Below, piece by piece: positions 1-8,037 of a stretch of 64,000 bases of DNA; within the stretch, counting starts at the first letter, position 1; every line of letters begins with the position of its first letter. The notes beneath the pieces are model-generated. The model did no database searches. It was not told where the DNA came from and worked only from the letters and a program-made list of their open reading frames with translations. A program made the position numbers and the translations under genes. Source of the DNA: JBHBQE01 sp041776485 (GTDB taxonomy: Bacteria; Bacillota; Clostridia; Lachnospirales; Lachnospiraceae); contig JBHBQE010000002.1 of NCBI GenBank assembly GCA_041776485.1, forward strand, positions 62,001 through 126,000, given 5' to 3'.

Positions 1-12
1 TATTGCCGTTAA

Positions 13-32
13 ATGTTACAATTTTGTAACAT
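13..32. promoter_or_regulatory. Palindrome upstream of the sugar transferase
   Basis: ATGTTACA (13-20), four bases, TGTAACAT (25-32): a perfect inverted repeat with 8-bp arms, 25 bp before the GTG start at 57. There is no U-run after it, so it looks like a protein binding site rather than a terminator. The promoter it might control lies partly outside the window. Confidence 0.4.
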
Positions 33-56
33 GTATCATGGATTGGAGCCTACATA

Positions 57-1466
57 GTGTACAGCAAGGGTAAACGTAGCTGGATAAAGCATATAGATTT
101 TATTTTTATAGACATAATAAGTCTGGAAGCAGCTTTAATTTTAGCCTATGCAATTCGATTTCCGAAGCAATGGTTGTTTAATGATGTGTATTTTGCGCCA
201 ATAGCAGGATTTATCATTCTTTTTGATGTTTGCATAGCATTTTTTACTGAACCATATAATGGGATTTTAAGAAGAAATAAATATCAGGAGCTAAGATATA
301 CATTTTTGCATTATACCCTGGTGTTTGCTGCGGTTTTGACACATCTTTATGCTGTAAAAATATCCTTTTATTACAGTAGACAAACATTATTTACCTTTAT
401 TGTAATAGCCTTTGTAATGGGCTACTTTTTACGATGTATAAGAAAAAGAAAAATAAGGCGAAGAAAGCTATCAGATACTGACAAGAATTCTATGATTGCT
501 ATTGTGGAGGCTTCTACGGCAGAGCGTTGTCTTACCAATATTGCCCATAATGGATATTTGGATTTTAAAGTGGGTGGTGTAATTGTTCTTGATAAGGATA
601 TGACAGGAGAGGTTATTCAAGGGATTCCTGTGGTAGCAACAGCAGATAGCTGTCTGGACTATATTAGGGAAAATGTTGTAGATGAAGTATTTATAGATGA
701 AAATTCCAGGGAAAGTGCAGAAAGCTTAGCCAATACTTTGGTAGAACTGGGGCTTACTGTACATGTTAGCTTGGTAAGCAGCGATTTACTGGTAATTAAC
801 AGAAAACTGGAAATCTATGGATCTTATGTTTGCCTTACCAGCAGTATGAGGATAGCTTCAGATTTAAACTTACTTTTAAAGAGGTTTACAGATGTTGTGG
901 GAAGTTTGGTGGGACTTGTTATAACCGGACTTGCATTTATTATTTTTGCGCCTATAATAAAGCTTCAGTCTCCGGGACCGATAATGTTTAAGCAAACCAG
1001 AATCGGAAGAAACGGCAGACGTTTTACGTTTTACAAATTTCGCACTATGATAGTAGATGCGGACAAAAAGAAAACTCAGCTTATGGATGAAAATGAAATA
1101 CATGGGAATATGTTTAAAATAGATAATGACCCGAGAATTATTCCTATAGGTCATTTTATGAGGAAGCATTCCATAGATGAGCTGCCGCAATTTCTCAATG
1201 TACTAAAGGGAGATATGAGTCTTGTAGGTACCAGGCCACCCACAGAGGAGGAATTTCAAAAGTATGAAAATCATCACAAGGCAAGACTTGGCATTAAACC
1301 GGGACTGACGGGACTTTGGCAGGTTAGCGGAAGAAGTGATATTACTGATTTTGAAGAGGTTGTAAGACTGGATACAAATTATATAGCAAATTGGTCGCTG
1401 TTGCTGGATATTAAAATAATGTTTAAGACCCTGGGGGTTGTCATATCAGGACAAGGCTCTAAATAA
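57..1466 (+). CDS. Polyprenyl-phosphate sugar phosphotransferase (exopolysaccharide priming enzyme)
   Basis: Likely transfers a sugar-1-phosphate to undecaprenyl phosphate at the membrane, the first step of exopolysaccharide or cell-wall polysaccharide synthesis. The 469 residues show about four N-terminal membrane helices (roughly 13-31, 44-62, 84-104, 108-124), a central soluble Rossmann-like segment, a fifth helix (about 280-303), and a C-terminal bacterial sugar transferase domain (PF02397 type) with KFRTM near 327, DELPQF and SLVGTRP. This is the usual architecture and length of the WbaP/CpsE family. The GTG start has a GGAG site at 45-48, eight bases upstream. The LCP ligase follows 11 bases later, and the rml/glf genes further on could supply sugars. 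The sugar specificity cannot be read from the sequence. Confidence 0.9.
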   Translation: MYSKGKRSWIKHIDFIFIDIISLEAALILAYAIRFPKQWLFNDVYFAPIAGFIILFDVCIAFFTEPYNGILRRNKYQELRYTFLHYTLVFAAVLTHLYAVKISFYYSRQTLFTFIVIAFVMGYFLRCIRKRKIRRRKLSDTDKNSMIAIVEASTAERCLTNIAHNGYLDFKVGGVIVLDKDMTGEVIQGIPVVATADSCLDYIRENVVDEVFIDENSRESAESLANTLVELGLTVHVSLVSSDLLVINRKLEIYGSYVCLTSSMRIASDLNLLLKRFTDVVGSLVGLVITGLAFIIFAPIIKLQSPGPIMFKQTRIGRNGRRFTFYKFRTMIVDADKKKTQLMDENEIHGNMFKIDNDPRIIPIGHFMRKHSIDELPQFLNVLKGDMSLVGTRPPTEEEFQKYENHHKARLGIKPGLTGLWQVSGRSDITDFEEVVRLDTNYIANWSLLLDIKIMFKTLGVVISGQGSK

Positions 1467-1477
1467 GGAGACAATGC

Positions 1478-2584
1478 ATGGAAAGAAACAGAAATAATAA
1501 TGTAAAAAAAACAAAAGCCGTAAGTAAAAAGCAAATTCGCAGGAAAAGAAGAAGGAGAATTTTGATTATTGAATTATTTCTCCTGTTAATGTTGCTGGGG
1601 ATTTTGTTTGTTTGGAATAAATTCAGACTTATACAATGGAATGATATTGGCACAATCGGTACCAACTCACTAGATAAAAGGACAGAGGAAATTCTTAAGG
1701 GATATACTACAGTGGCAATATTTGGGGTTGATAACAGAACAGTAGGTGATTATAAAGGAGGAAATAGTGACAGTATCATGGTTTGTTCCATAGACAATGA
1801 TACAAAGGAAGTTAGACTTATGTCGGTATTCCGTGATACCTATTTAGATGTGGGCAAGGGGAGCTTTAAAAAGTGTAATGCTGCATATTCCAACGGCGGT
1901 CCCGAACAGGCGATGAAGATGCTTAACAAGAATTTGGATTTGGATATTCAAAACTATGTGGCTGTAGATTTTAAGGCAGTGGTAGATGCTGTGGACGCAG
2001 TAGGAGGTATAGAGCTTGAGGTGCTTAACTCTGAAGTGGAAACTTTAAATATGTATATTCCGGAAATTGAAAAGGTTACCAAGAAATCGTCACCGCGTGT
2101 TTCTGCCGGTTATCAAACCTTAAATGGTGTTCAGGCACTGGCATATTGCAGAATAAGATATACGGCAGGAGATGATTTCAGGAGGGCGCAAAGGCAACGG
2201 ACGGTTCTGTCACTTTTAGTAGATAAGGCAAAGTCCTCAGGACCTGTTCAGCTCAACAGTTTAGTTGACGCAATATTCCCGGAGGTTTCCACGAGTCTTT
2301 CTTTGGGAGAATGTTTGGAGTTGGCTGCTGCCATGTCAGATTATGAAATTACAGATAATATTGGCTGGCCGACTCAGCCCAGAACAGCAGAATTGGGAAG
2401 TAAGGGAAGCGTTGTAGTTCCCTGCACACTGTACACAAATGTATCCCGTGCCCATGAATTTCTGTATAAGGCATATGAATATGAACCGACTGAAGAGGTT
2501 AAGTCTATTTCAGACAAGATAAAAAATGAAACAGGATTTGATGCTGATGACGCAATAGATTATATTACTTGGGAGAATAAATAA
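1478..2584 (+). CDS. LytR-CpsA-Psr (LCP) family cell-wall glycopolymer ligase
   Basis: LCP proteins attach lipid-linked glycopolymers to peptidoglycan outside the membrane. The 368-residue protein has a very basic N-terminus, one membrane helix (about 26-43) and an extracellular LCP domain (about 70-235). The domain holds the family signatures: GVDNRT near the start, SVFRDTYLDV, and the Arg-rich CRIRYTAGDDFRRAQRQR stretch that binds the polyprenyl pyrophosphate. The start at 1478 follows a TAAGGAG site that overlaps the stop codon of the sugar transferase, so the two are probably co-translated and handle the same polymer. A nearby ATG at 1474 is out of frame. Confidence 0.9.
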   Translation: MERNRNNNVKKTKAVSKKQIRRKRRRRILIIELFLLLMLLGILFVWNKFRLIQWNDIGTIGTNSLDKRTEEILKGYTTVAIFGVDNRTVGDYKGGNSDSIMVCSIDNDTKEVRLMSVFRDTYLDVGKGSFKKCNAAYSNGGPEQAMKMLNKNLDLDIQNYVAVDFKAVVDAVDAVGGIELEVLNSEVETLNMYIPEIEKVTKKSSPRVSAGYQTLNGVQALAYCRIRYTAGDDFRRAQRQRTVLSLLVDKAKSSGPVQLNSLVDAIFPEVSTSLSLGECLELAAAMSDYEITDNIGWPTQPRTAELGSKGSVVVPCTLYTNVSRAHEFLYKAYEYEPTEEVKSISDKIKNETGFDADDAIDYITWENK

Positions 2585-3385
2585 TTGAAATTGTCAAAGG
2601 ATACTAAGTTAATATTTTTCGATATTGATGGGACTCTTTGGGATTTTACTAACAGGATTCCGGACAGTACGGTTGCTGCTATAGAGGCTGCTAAAAAAAG
2701 GGGGCATAAGCTTTTTTTGAACTCCGGAAGAGCAAGGGGCTACATCAGAGATGAAGGATTGCTTGCCTTGGGCTTTGATGGAATTGTAGGGGGCTGTGGC
2801 ACCACAATTGAATATGAGGATAATCTTATCTTTTCAAGGTTTATATCCAATAAGCTTTTGGAAAAATCCTTAAATATCATGGATGATCTTGGTTTTCGTA
2901 CTATTTTAGAGGGTTATGAGGCGTTGTATATGAACCCCCCAGAATGGGAAAATGATCCCTACTACAGAAAATTATTCAAGGATTTAAGGGAAAATATCAG
3001 ATCTATTTCAGAAAATTGGGGCAGTTGGGATAAAATATGCAAGTTTTCCGTGGATATAGCTAAGGGAGACTTAAATGCGGCAATGGAGGCTCTTTCTGCA
3101 GATTTTAGTTTTATAGTTCACAATGATTTTGTTGTGGAGGTCGTACCGCTTGGTTACAGCAAAGCCAGTGGGATAGAATATCTGTGTGATTATCTTGGGG
3201 TTGAAAGGGAAAATACCTTTGCATTTGGTGACAGTGTAAATGATTCGGATATGATTAATTACGCAGGGGTCGGAATTGCAATGGGAAATGGAGTAGAGGA
3301 AATAAAGTCTGCCGCAGACTATGTTACAGACTCCATTTATGAAGATGGCATATATAATGCTATGAGTAATTTCGGACTTATCTGA
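2585..3385 (+). CDS. HAD-superfamily (Cof-type) phosphatase
   Basis: The 266-residue protein has HAD motif I as FFDIDGTL (about 10-17), a Cof/type-IIB cap in the middle, and motif IV as FGDSVND near 213-219, followed by GVGIAMGNG. The family dephosphorylates sugar phosphates or flavin/PLP-type phosphates; the substrate cannot be told from sequence. The TTG start follows the LCP stop directly, with GGGAG at 2571-2575 as ribosome site. It probably ends the first operon, since the next gene has its own strong promoter. Confidence 0.85.
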   Translation: MKLSKDTKLIFFDIDGTLWDFTNRIPDSTVAAIEAAKKRGHKLFLNSGRARGYIRDEGLLALGFDGIVGGCGTTIEYEDNLIFSRFISNKLLEKSLNIMDDLGFRTILEGYEALYMNPPEWENDPYYRKLFKDLRENIRSISENWGSWDKICKFSVDIAKGDLNAAMEALSADFSFIVHNDFVVEVVPLGYSKASGIEYLCDYLGVERENTFAFGDSVNDSDMINYAGVGIAMGNGVEEIKSAADYVTDSIYEDGIYNAMSNFGLI

Positions 3386-3422
3386 ATTTCTATAAATTTA
3401 GCGGCGATATCCTCTAAACGTT

Positions 3423-3451
3423 TTGACATACCCTTAGGATTGCATTAAAAT
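3423..3451 (+). promoter_or_regulatory. Consensus promoter for the cda operon, with no room for a leader
   Basis: TTGACA (3423-3428), 17 bases, TAAAAT (3446-3451), then exactly six bases to the ATG at 3458. The expected start of transcription falls on that ATG. Either the transcript is leaderless or translation begins at the second Met codon (3485). Confidence 0.75.
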
Positions 3452-3457
3452 TGTATT

Positions 3458-3847
3458 ATGATAGACAGGGAACGGATTATAGTTATGATAAGACTTGCCC
3501 TGCTGGAAGCAGAATATGGCAAGGAAATAACAAGACCACAGCTTAAAAAAAGAGAATATGTTAAGGGTCGTATGTTTATATTCTTTCTTTTGGAAAGTCT
3601 TTTATACCTATGTTTCGCTATGTTTATTTTCAGCTATATTTTTCTGGACAGTAAATATACCATTTCTGTGGATAATCTAATAATTATAGGGGGAATTTTA
3701 TTTTTTATCTATATATGGTTATGTGTTATAGGATTGTCTATGGTTAAGAAGCGAGCGATTAACAGGTATGATTTGTTAAGTGAGGAAATAAAAAAATATA
3801 AAGAGGGCTTGCAGGAACTTTATGAAATGATGAAATATGAATCTTGA
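3458..3847 (+). CDS. Small two-helix membrane protein, function unknown
   Basis: Not recognised. The 129 residues contain a charged N-terminal part, two membrane segments (about 46-68 and 77-98) and a basic/acidic helical tail. It is the first gene after a consensus promoter and overlaps the next gene by 11 bases; the third gene of the run is cdaA. A role at the membrane alongside c-di-AMP synthesis is inference from position only. The first ATG (3458) has no ribosome site and coincides with the predicted transcription start. A second in-frame ATG at 3485 has a weak GGA nine bases upstream and would give 120 residues. Confidence 0.7.
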   Translation: MIDRERIIVMIRLALLEAEYGKEITRPQLKKREYVKGRMFIFFLLESLLYLCFAMFIFSYIFLDSKYTISVDNLIIIGGILFFIYIWLCVIGLSMVKKRAINRYDLLSEEIKKYKEGLQELYEMMKYES

Positions 3848-4802
3848 AAATACAAATAAAAACAAATTGATTAAATTTTTTCTTAAAAATGAAGGGAAAT
3901 TAAAGCATGTTATGGTTTTTATAATTTGCTTTATATCATTTTTTGTATTTAATCAAAATTACGGATATTTAGAAATCCTTAAAAATCCTTGGATATTAAC
4001 TATATTTGCTATATTGGGTGCTTTTATACCTGTTAATGTGGCAGGTATATTAATTTTTATATTTATGTCTTTGGAGCTGTTCTTCTTTTCCAAGGGAATT
4101 GCTTTTCTTTTTATGGGTATATGGTTTGTGTTTATGTTAATCGGCAAGACCTTTGGGGCAAAAAGATTGATATATCTATCCCTTATTCCGATTCTCTTTA
4201 TTTTTCATGCCGCCTTTTTAATCCCTGTGTTTGAAGGCTTGTTTGGGAAACGACGGGAGGCTGTGTATATTGTAGGAGGAGGGGTGCTGGCTTTTTTCCT
4301 TAGGGCATTAAAGCAATCAGAGGTTGCTTTCAGATCCAACACAGATACTCTGGATTCCTATGAATTACTAAGGGAGAGCATGCTTTCTAACCTTAATTTC
4401 TATGCTTTTATCATGGCACTTGCCATTATGTTTATTATAATTACATATGTGAAAGATTTGTCAACTAAGGCGGCATGGTATATTGCCTGTATAATGGGTA
4501 TTATTGTTGAATTTGGTATTATGATAATGGGATATATATTTACTGACTATAAAACTCAAATTCCCGTGCTTTTAATGGCTAACCTTATAACTCTTGTTTT
4601 TGGCATGATATTAGGTGTATTATTTAGTGATATAAAGGTTAAACTGCGGAAAGTGCTGAACTTTGAGGATGATGATTTTATATATACTGTCATCTGTGTT
4701 CCTAAGGTAAGGCTTGAGCAAGCTTCAAAGAAGGTAATAAGGATTACGGATCAGACCAGAAATCTTGATGTTGAGGAAGATATAGACCGTGGAGATAATT
4801 GA
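3837..4802 (+). CDS. Polytopic membrane protein upstream of cdaA, function unknown
   Basis: The 321 residues are strongly hydrophobic with about eight predicted membrane helices up to residue 265, then a soluble acidic C-terminal tail ending in a run of Asp/Glu. No catalytic motif was recognised. It overlaps the preceding small membrane gene by 11 bases and cdaA by 14 bases, so translation of the three is probably coupled. That coupling suggests a partner or regulator of CdaA, but nothing in the sequence proves this. Confidence 0.75.
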   Translation: MNLENTNKNKLIKFFLKNEGKLKHVMVFIICFISFFVFNQNYGYLEILKNPWILTIFAILGAFIPVNVAGILIFIFMSLELFFFSKGIAFLFMGIWFVFMLIGKTFGAKRLIYLSLIPILFIFHAAFLIPVFEGLFGKRREAVYIVGGGVLAFFLRALKQSEVAFRSNTDTLDSYELLRESMLSNLNFYAFIMALAIMFIIITYVKDLSTKAAWYIACIMGIIVEFGIMIMGYIFTDYKTQIPVLLMANLITLVFGMILGVLFSDIKVKLRKVLNFEDDDFIYTVICVPKVRLEQASKKVIRITDQTRNLDVEEDIDRGDN

Positions 4803-5649
4803 TTATATTGATATCTTTTTAAGGGATTATTTTGATATTGTCATACCTGATGCAACTATTACAGATGTAATAGAAATTTTTATTATCGCTTTCTTTTCCT
4901 ATAGCCTGTTAAAGTGGATAAAACAAACCAGAGCCTGGATGCTTTTACGTGGAATTATCATTATAGTATTTTTCTTTGTTTTTGCCACCTTATTCAGGAT
5001 GAATACTATTCTTTGGTTGGGGGAGAAGTTTATTAGCGTGGCATTCATAGCTATTGTGGTGGTATTTCAGCCGGAGCTTCGCTATGCTCTTGAACATTTA
5101 GGCAGGCAAAATATTATAGCCGGACTGTTTCCTGCCTATTTCAGACGTGTAAAATATAAGAGGTTTCAGGATAAAACTCTTGAGGATTTAGTAAGCTCCT
5201 GCATGGATATGAGCAAGGTTAAAACCGGGGCATTAATTGTGATTGAAAAGGATGTGGCTCTTGGTGAGTATATACATACCGGCATTAAACTGGATTCCAT
5301 AGTTTCCAATCAGCTTATATTAAATATTTTTGAGAAAAATACACCCCTCCATGACGGTGCAGTTATAATAAGGGGTGACAGAATTGTGGCGGCAACATGT
5401 TATCTGCCCCTGTCGCAAAATATTTCCATTAGTAAAAACCTCGGCACCAGGCATAGAGCAGCATTGGGTATTTCTGAGGTATCTGATTCGGTTACCTTAG
5501 TAGTTTCTGAGGAAACTGGCGGCATTTCCGTTGCAAAGGGCGGAACCCTTACTAAGAATCTAAATGCCGAGGGAATAAGGAGTGTTCTGGGCGATTTACA
5601 GCTTTCCGAGGTGTCTCATGAAAAGAGGGAGGAGGAAAACAATGCATAA
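4789..5649 (+). CDS. cdaA: Diadenylate cyclase CdaA (c-di-AMP synthase)
   Basis: Makes cyclic di-AMP from two ATP at the membrane; c-di-AMP controls potassium and osmolyte transport and cell-wall homeostasis in Firmicutes. The 286-residue protein has three N-terminal membrane helices (about 22-42, 47-65, 72-88) and a DisA_N/DAC domain. The active-site motifs are HDGAVII near 186 and GTRHRAALG near 219. The GTG start lies eight bases after GAGGAAGA and inside the preceding gene. It overlaps cdaR by eight bases, the usual cdaA-cdaR order, but the glmM gene that usually follows is not here. Confidence 0.95.
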   Translation: MEIIDYIDIFLRDYFDIVIPDATITDVIEIFIIAFFSYSLLKWIKQTRAWMLLRGIIIIVFFFVFATLFRMNTILWLGEKFISVAFIAIVVVFQPELRYALEHLGRQNIIAGLFPAYFRRVKYKRFQDKTLEDLVSSCMDMSKVKTGALIVIEKDVALGEYIHTGIKLDSIVSNQLILNIFEKNTPLHDGAVIIRGDRIVAATCYLPLSQNISISKNLGTRHRAALGISEVSDSVTLVVSEETGGISVAKGGTLTKNLNAEGIRSVLGDLQLSEVSHEKREEENNA

Positions 5650-6874
5650 AATAAAGGCAATGTTAACTGAGAATCTTCTCCTGAAAATAGCAGCTTTGAT
5701 TTTTGCCGTGATAATATGGCTGGTTGTGGTAAATGTAAGCAATCCCCCCCAGTCTAGAAGTATTACCTCTAATGTGGAGGTGATAAATCCTGAAGTTTTG
5801 TCTCAGCAGGGGAAATACTATAAAATACCTGATGGCTATAATACCGTAACATTTAGGGTAACTGCACCGAGATCTGTTATTGAAAAACTGTCAAGCAGTG
5901 ATTTTAGGGCTGTGGCTGACTTGAATAATTTGGAAAATGATACAAGGATACCAATTGAAATTCAGGCAATTAATCACCAAAGCTCCATTACTATTTCCAA
6001 CAGAAAATACTATTTAACAGTTGAGGTAGGTATGGAAATGGAAGAAAAATTCATTATCTCACCCCAGATTAAGGGGAAGCCTGCCAGCGGATTTATTATG
6101 GAGTCCGCCAATGTGGAACCAAATGTAATTATGATAAAGGGACCGGAAAATATTGTATCAAAAATAGACAAGGTGGTGGCATATTGTGATATCTCTGATG
6201 TTAATGAGCCTATTACAGAAAATGTTGTACCCACAATATTAGACTCTGATGGACACAAGGTGGATACAACCAATCTCACCCTTTCCCTTTCCACTGTGAA
6301 TATGAGTGTCACTTTCACCAATGTAAAGGATGTTTCAATTGAACTTGAAGGATCCTCTGAGAATACTCAGGTGGAGGTTACCGGTGTGAGCATTTCTCCC
6401 ACCAGTATAAGGATTCGTGGAAATGCCTCTGTGCTTAATAATATTACAAAGATTATTATTCCAAGGTCAGTAATTAATCTAAGCACCATAACTGAGGATA
6501 TAAGTACCACCGTAGATATTTCCCAGTATCTTCCTGAGGGTGCTTCCCTTGCAGCGGAGGTGTCCCCGGAGGTATCCATAAGTGTTAAGGTAAGCGGAGA
6601 AAACAGCAAGACCATGGTACTTCCTATTGCCAATATTTCCGTTAAGAATTTGGGCGAGGGGATAAAATGTGAGTTTGTTGATGAAGAGGTAAAGGTGGTT
6701 GCAACAGGATTGCCTTCAGCCCTTAATAATGTTAACATGAATCTTTTAACAGCATATATTGATACTCAGGGGCTGGGTGTGGGTGAACACACTGTTAAGG
6801 TGGAAATAGATACTGTAGAAGGTGTTGAATTTGGGCCTGCCACAGTCAAAATCAAAATTGTTAATGGGGAATAA
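5642..6874 (+). CDS. cdaR: CdaR, YbbR-domain regulator of CdaA
   Basis: CdaR is the membrane-anchored partner that modulates CdaA. The 410-residue protein has a short cytoplasmic N-terminus, one membrane helix (about 12-30) and a long extracellular part of YbbR-type beta repeats (about four, to the C-terminus). The reading frame is open further upstream to 5582, but the ATG at 5642 is preferred: it has a strong GGGAGGAGG ribosome site and starts just before the membrane helix. It overlaps the end of cdaA by eight bases. Confidence 0.9.
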   Translation: MHKIKAMLTENLLLKIAALIFAVIIWLVVVNVSNPPQSRSITSNVEVINPEVLSQQGKYYKIPDGYNTVTFRVTAPRSVIEKLSSSDFRAVADLNNLENDTRIPIEIQAINHQSSITISNRKYYLTVEVGMEMEEKFIISPQIKGKPASGFIMESANVEPNVIMIKGPENIVSKIDKVVAYCDISDVNEPITENVVPTILDSDGHKVDTTNLTLSLSTVNMSVTFTNVKDVSIELEGSSENTQVEVTGVSISPTSIRIRGNASVLNNITKIIIPRSVINLSTITEDISTTVDISQYLPEGASLAAEVSPEVSISVKVSGENSKTMVLPIANISVKNLGEGIKCEFVDEEVKVVATGLPSALNNVNMNLLTAYIDTQGLGVGEHTVKVEIDTVEGVEFGPATVKIKIVNGE

Positions 6875-6876
6875 AA

Positions 6877-7137
6877 ATGATTAATAAAAGGATTACAGTT
6901 AATAATTCCTTTGGCTTGGAAACAGAATCGGCAGGCGAATTTTGTGCATTGGCAATGGAATATAAGTCCCATGTACGCTTTAAATACAGGGGAGAAAATG
7001 AGGCAAATGCGAAATCCGTTTTAAGTATTTTGGGAGCAGGTATCAGAAATAAAGAAACCATTGAGCTTATTTGTGACGGAGTAGATGAAAGAGAAGCATT
7101 GCTGGCAATAGAGGGGTATTTGCTGGGAAACAAGTAG
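6877..7137 (+). CDS. HPr-like protein lacking the phosphorylated histidine (Crh-like)
   Basis: The 86 residues follow the HPr fold pattern from end to end. The usual active-site segment GLHARPA reads GLETESA here, so the histidine phosphorylated by enzyme I is Glu and the following Arg is also Glu. The second phosphorylation region, NAKS near residue 45-48 followed by a hydrophobic helix, is kept. This matches the logic of Bacillus Crh, which lacks His-15 but keeps Ser-46, so a regulatory rather than sugar-transport role is inferred. It starts three bases after the cdaR stop and ends ten bases before rmlD. Confidence 0.75.
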   Translation: MINKRITVNNSFGLETESAGEFCALAMEYKSHVRFKYRGENEANAKSVLSILGAGIRNKETIELICDGVDEREALLAIEGYLLGNK

Positions 7138-7149
7138 ATAGGAGATATG

Positions 7150-8028
7150 ATGAAAATATTAGTTACAGGCTCCAATGGACAGTTAGGGCGGGCTATAAGG
7201 CAGGTGTTTACTAAAGGGGAATTTATCCTTACAGATATGGTGGATATGCCGGGTTGTATTCGCCTTGATATTTCAAATATTGATGAGGTGGATAGGACAG
7301 TTCGGGAACATAATCCGGATATGATAATTAACTGTGCAGCATTTACCAATGTAGACGGTTGTGAAGTGGAAACAGATGCTGCCTATAGAGCCAATGCAAT
7401 AGGTCCCAGGAATTTAGCCATAGCTTCCGGTGAGTATGGTTGTAAGCTTGTTCATATTTCAACAGACTATGTTTTTGCCGGAGATGGCAGCAGACCCTAT
7501 ACAGAGTTTGACATACCCAATCCTGTCAGTGCCTATGGCAGAACAAAATTGGCAGGCGAAAGATTTGTACAGCAGTTTTCCCAAAAATATTTTATTCTTC
7601 GTACCGCATGGCTTTACGGAGATGGTAAGAATTTTGTGAAAACTATGATTAATTTATCAAAGTCACATGACAAGGTGTCCGTAGTGATGGATCAAAAGGG
7701 AAGCCCCACAACAGCCTTGGAGCTTGCCCGTATGATAAAATATTTAGCAGACACAAAGGACTATGGTGTGTATCATGCCACCTGTGAGGGGAATACCAAC
7801 TGGGCAGAGTTTACAGAAAAGATATATTCCAAGCTGAATATTGATACAAAGGTTGTTCATGTAAGCAGTAAAGAATATAAGGAGATGAACCCTAAATCGG
7901 CAGACAGACCCCATTATTCAATTTTGGATAATTACATGCTTCGTCTTACCAATGCAGATTTTAAAATGGCAGATTGGGAGCAGGCTTTGGATGAATACTT
8001 AGAAAGTGGACTTTATAAAGAAAATTAG
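7150..8028 (+). CDS. rmlD: dTDP-4-dehydrorhamnose reductase RmlD
   Basis: Last step of dTDP-L-rhamnose synthesis, NAD(P)H-dependent. The 292-residue protein has the N-terminal Rossmann motif GSNGQLG, the HISTDYVF segment and the catalytic YGRTK (Tyr and Lys near 128 and 132). Two ATG codons lie in tandem (7147, 7150); the second is better spaced from AGGAG at 7140-7144. It leads a tightly packed run rmlD-rmlB-glf-rmlA. Confidence 0.93.
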   Translation: MKILVTGSNGQLGRAIRQVFTKGEFILTDMVDMPGCIRLDISNIDEVDRTVREHNPDMIINCAAFTNVDGCEVETDAAYRANAIGPRNLAIASGEYGCKLVHISTDYVFAGDGSRPYTEFDIPNPVSAYGRTKLAGERFVQQFSQKYFILRTAWLYGDGKNFVKTMINLSKSHDKVSVVMDQKGSPTTALELARMIKYLADTKDYGVYHATCEGNTNWAEFTEKIYSKLNIDTKVVHVSSKEYKEMNPKSADRPHYSILDNYMLRLTNADFKMADWEQALDEYLESGLYKEN

Positions 8029-8037
8029 GAGGAATAT

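Noticed and set aside
6861..7349. 162-codon ORF on the minus strand over the HPr-like and rmlD genes.
   Set aside because: Antisense shadow: the plus-strand genes have clear family matches and ribosome sites.
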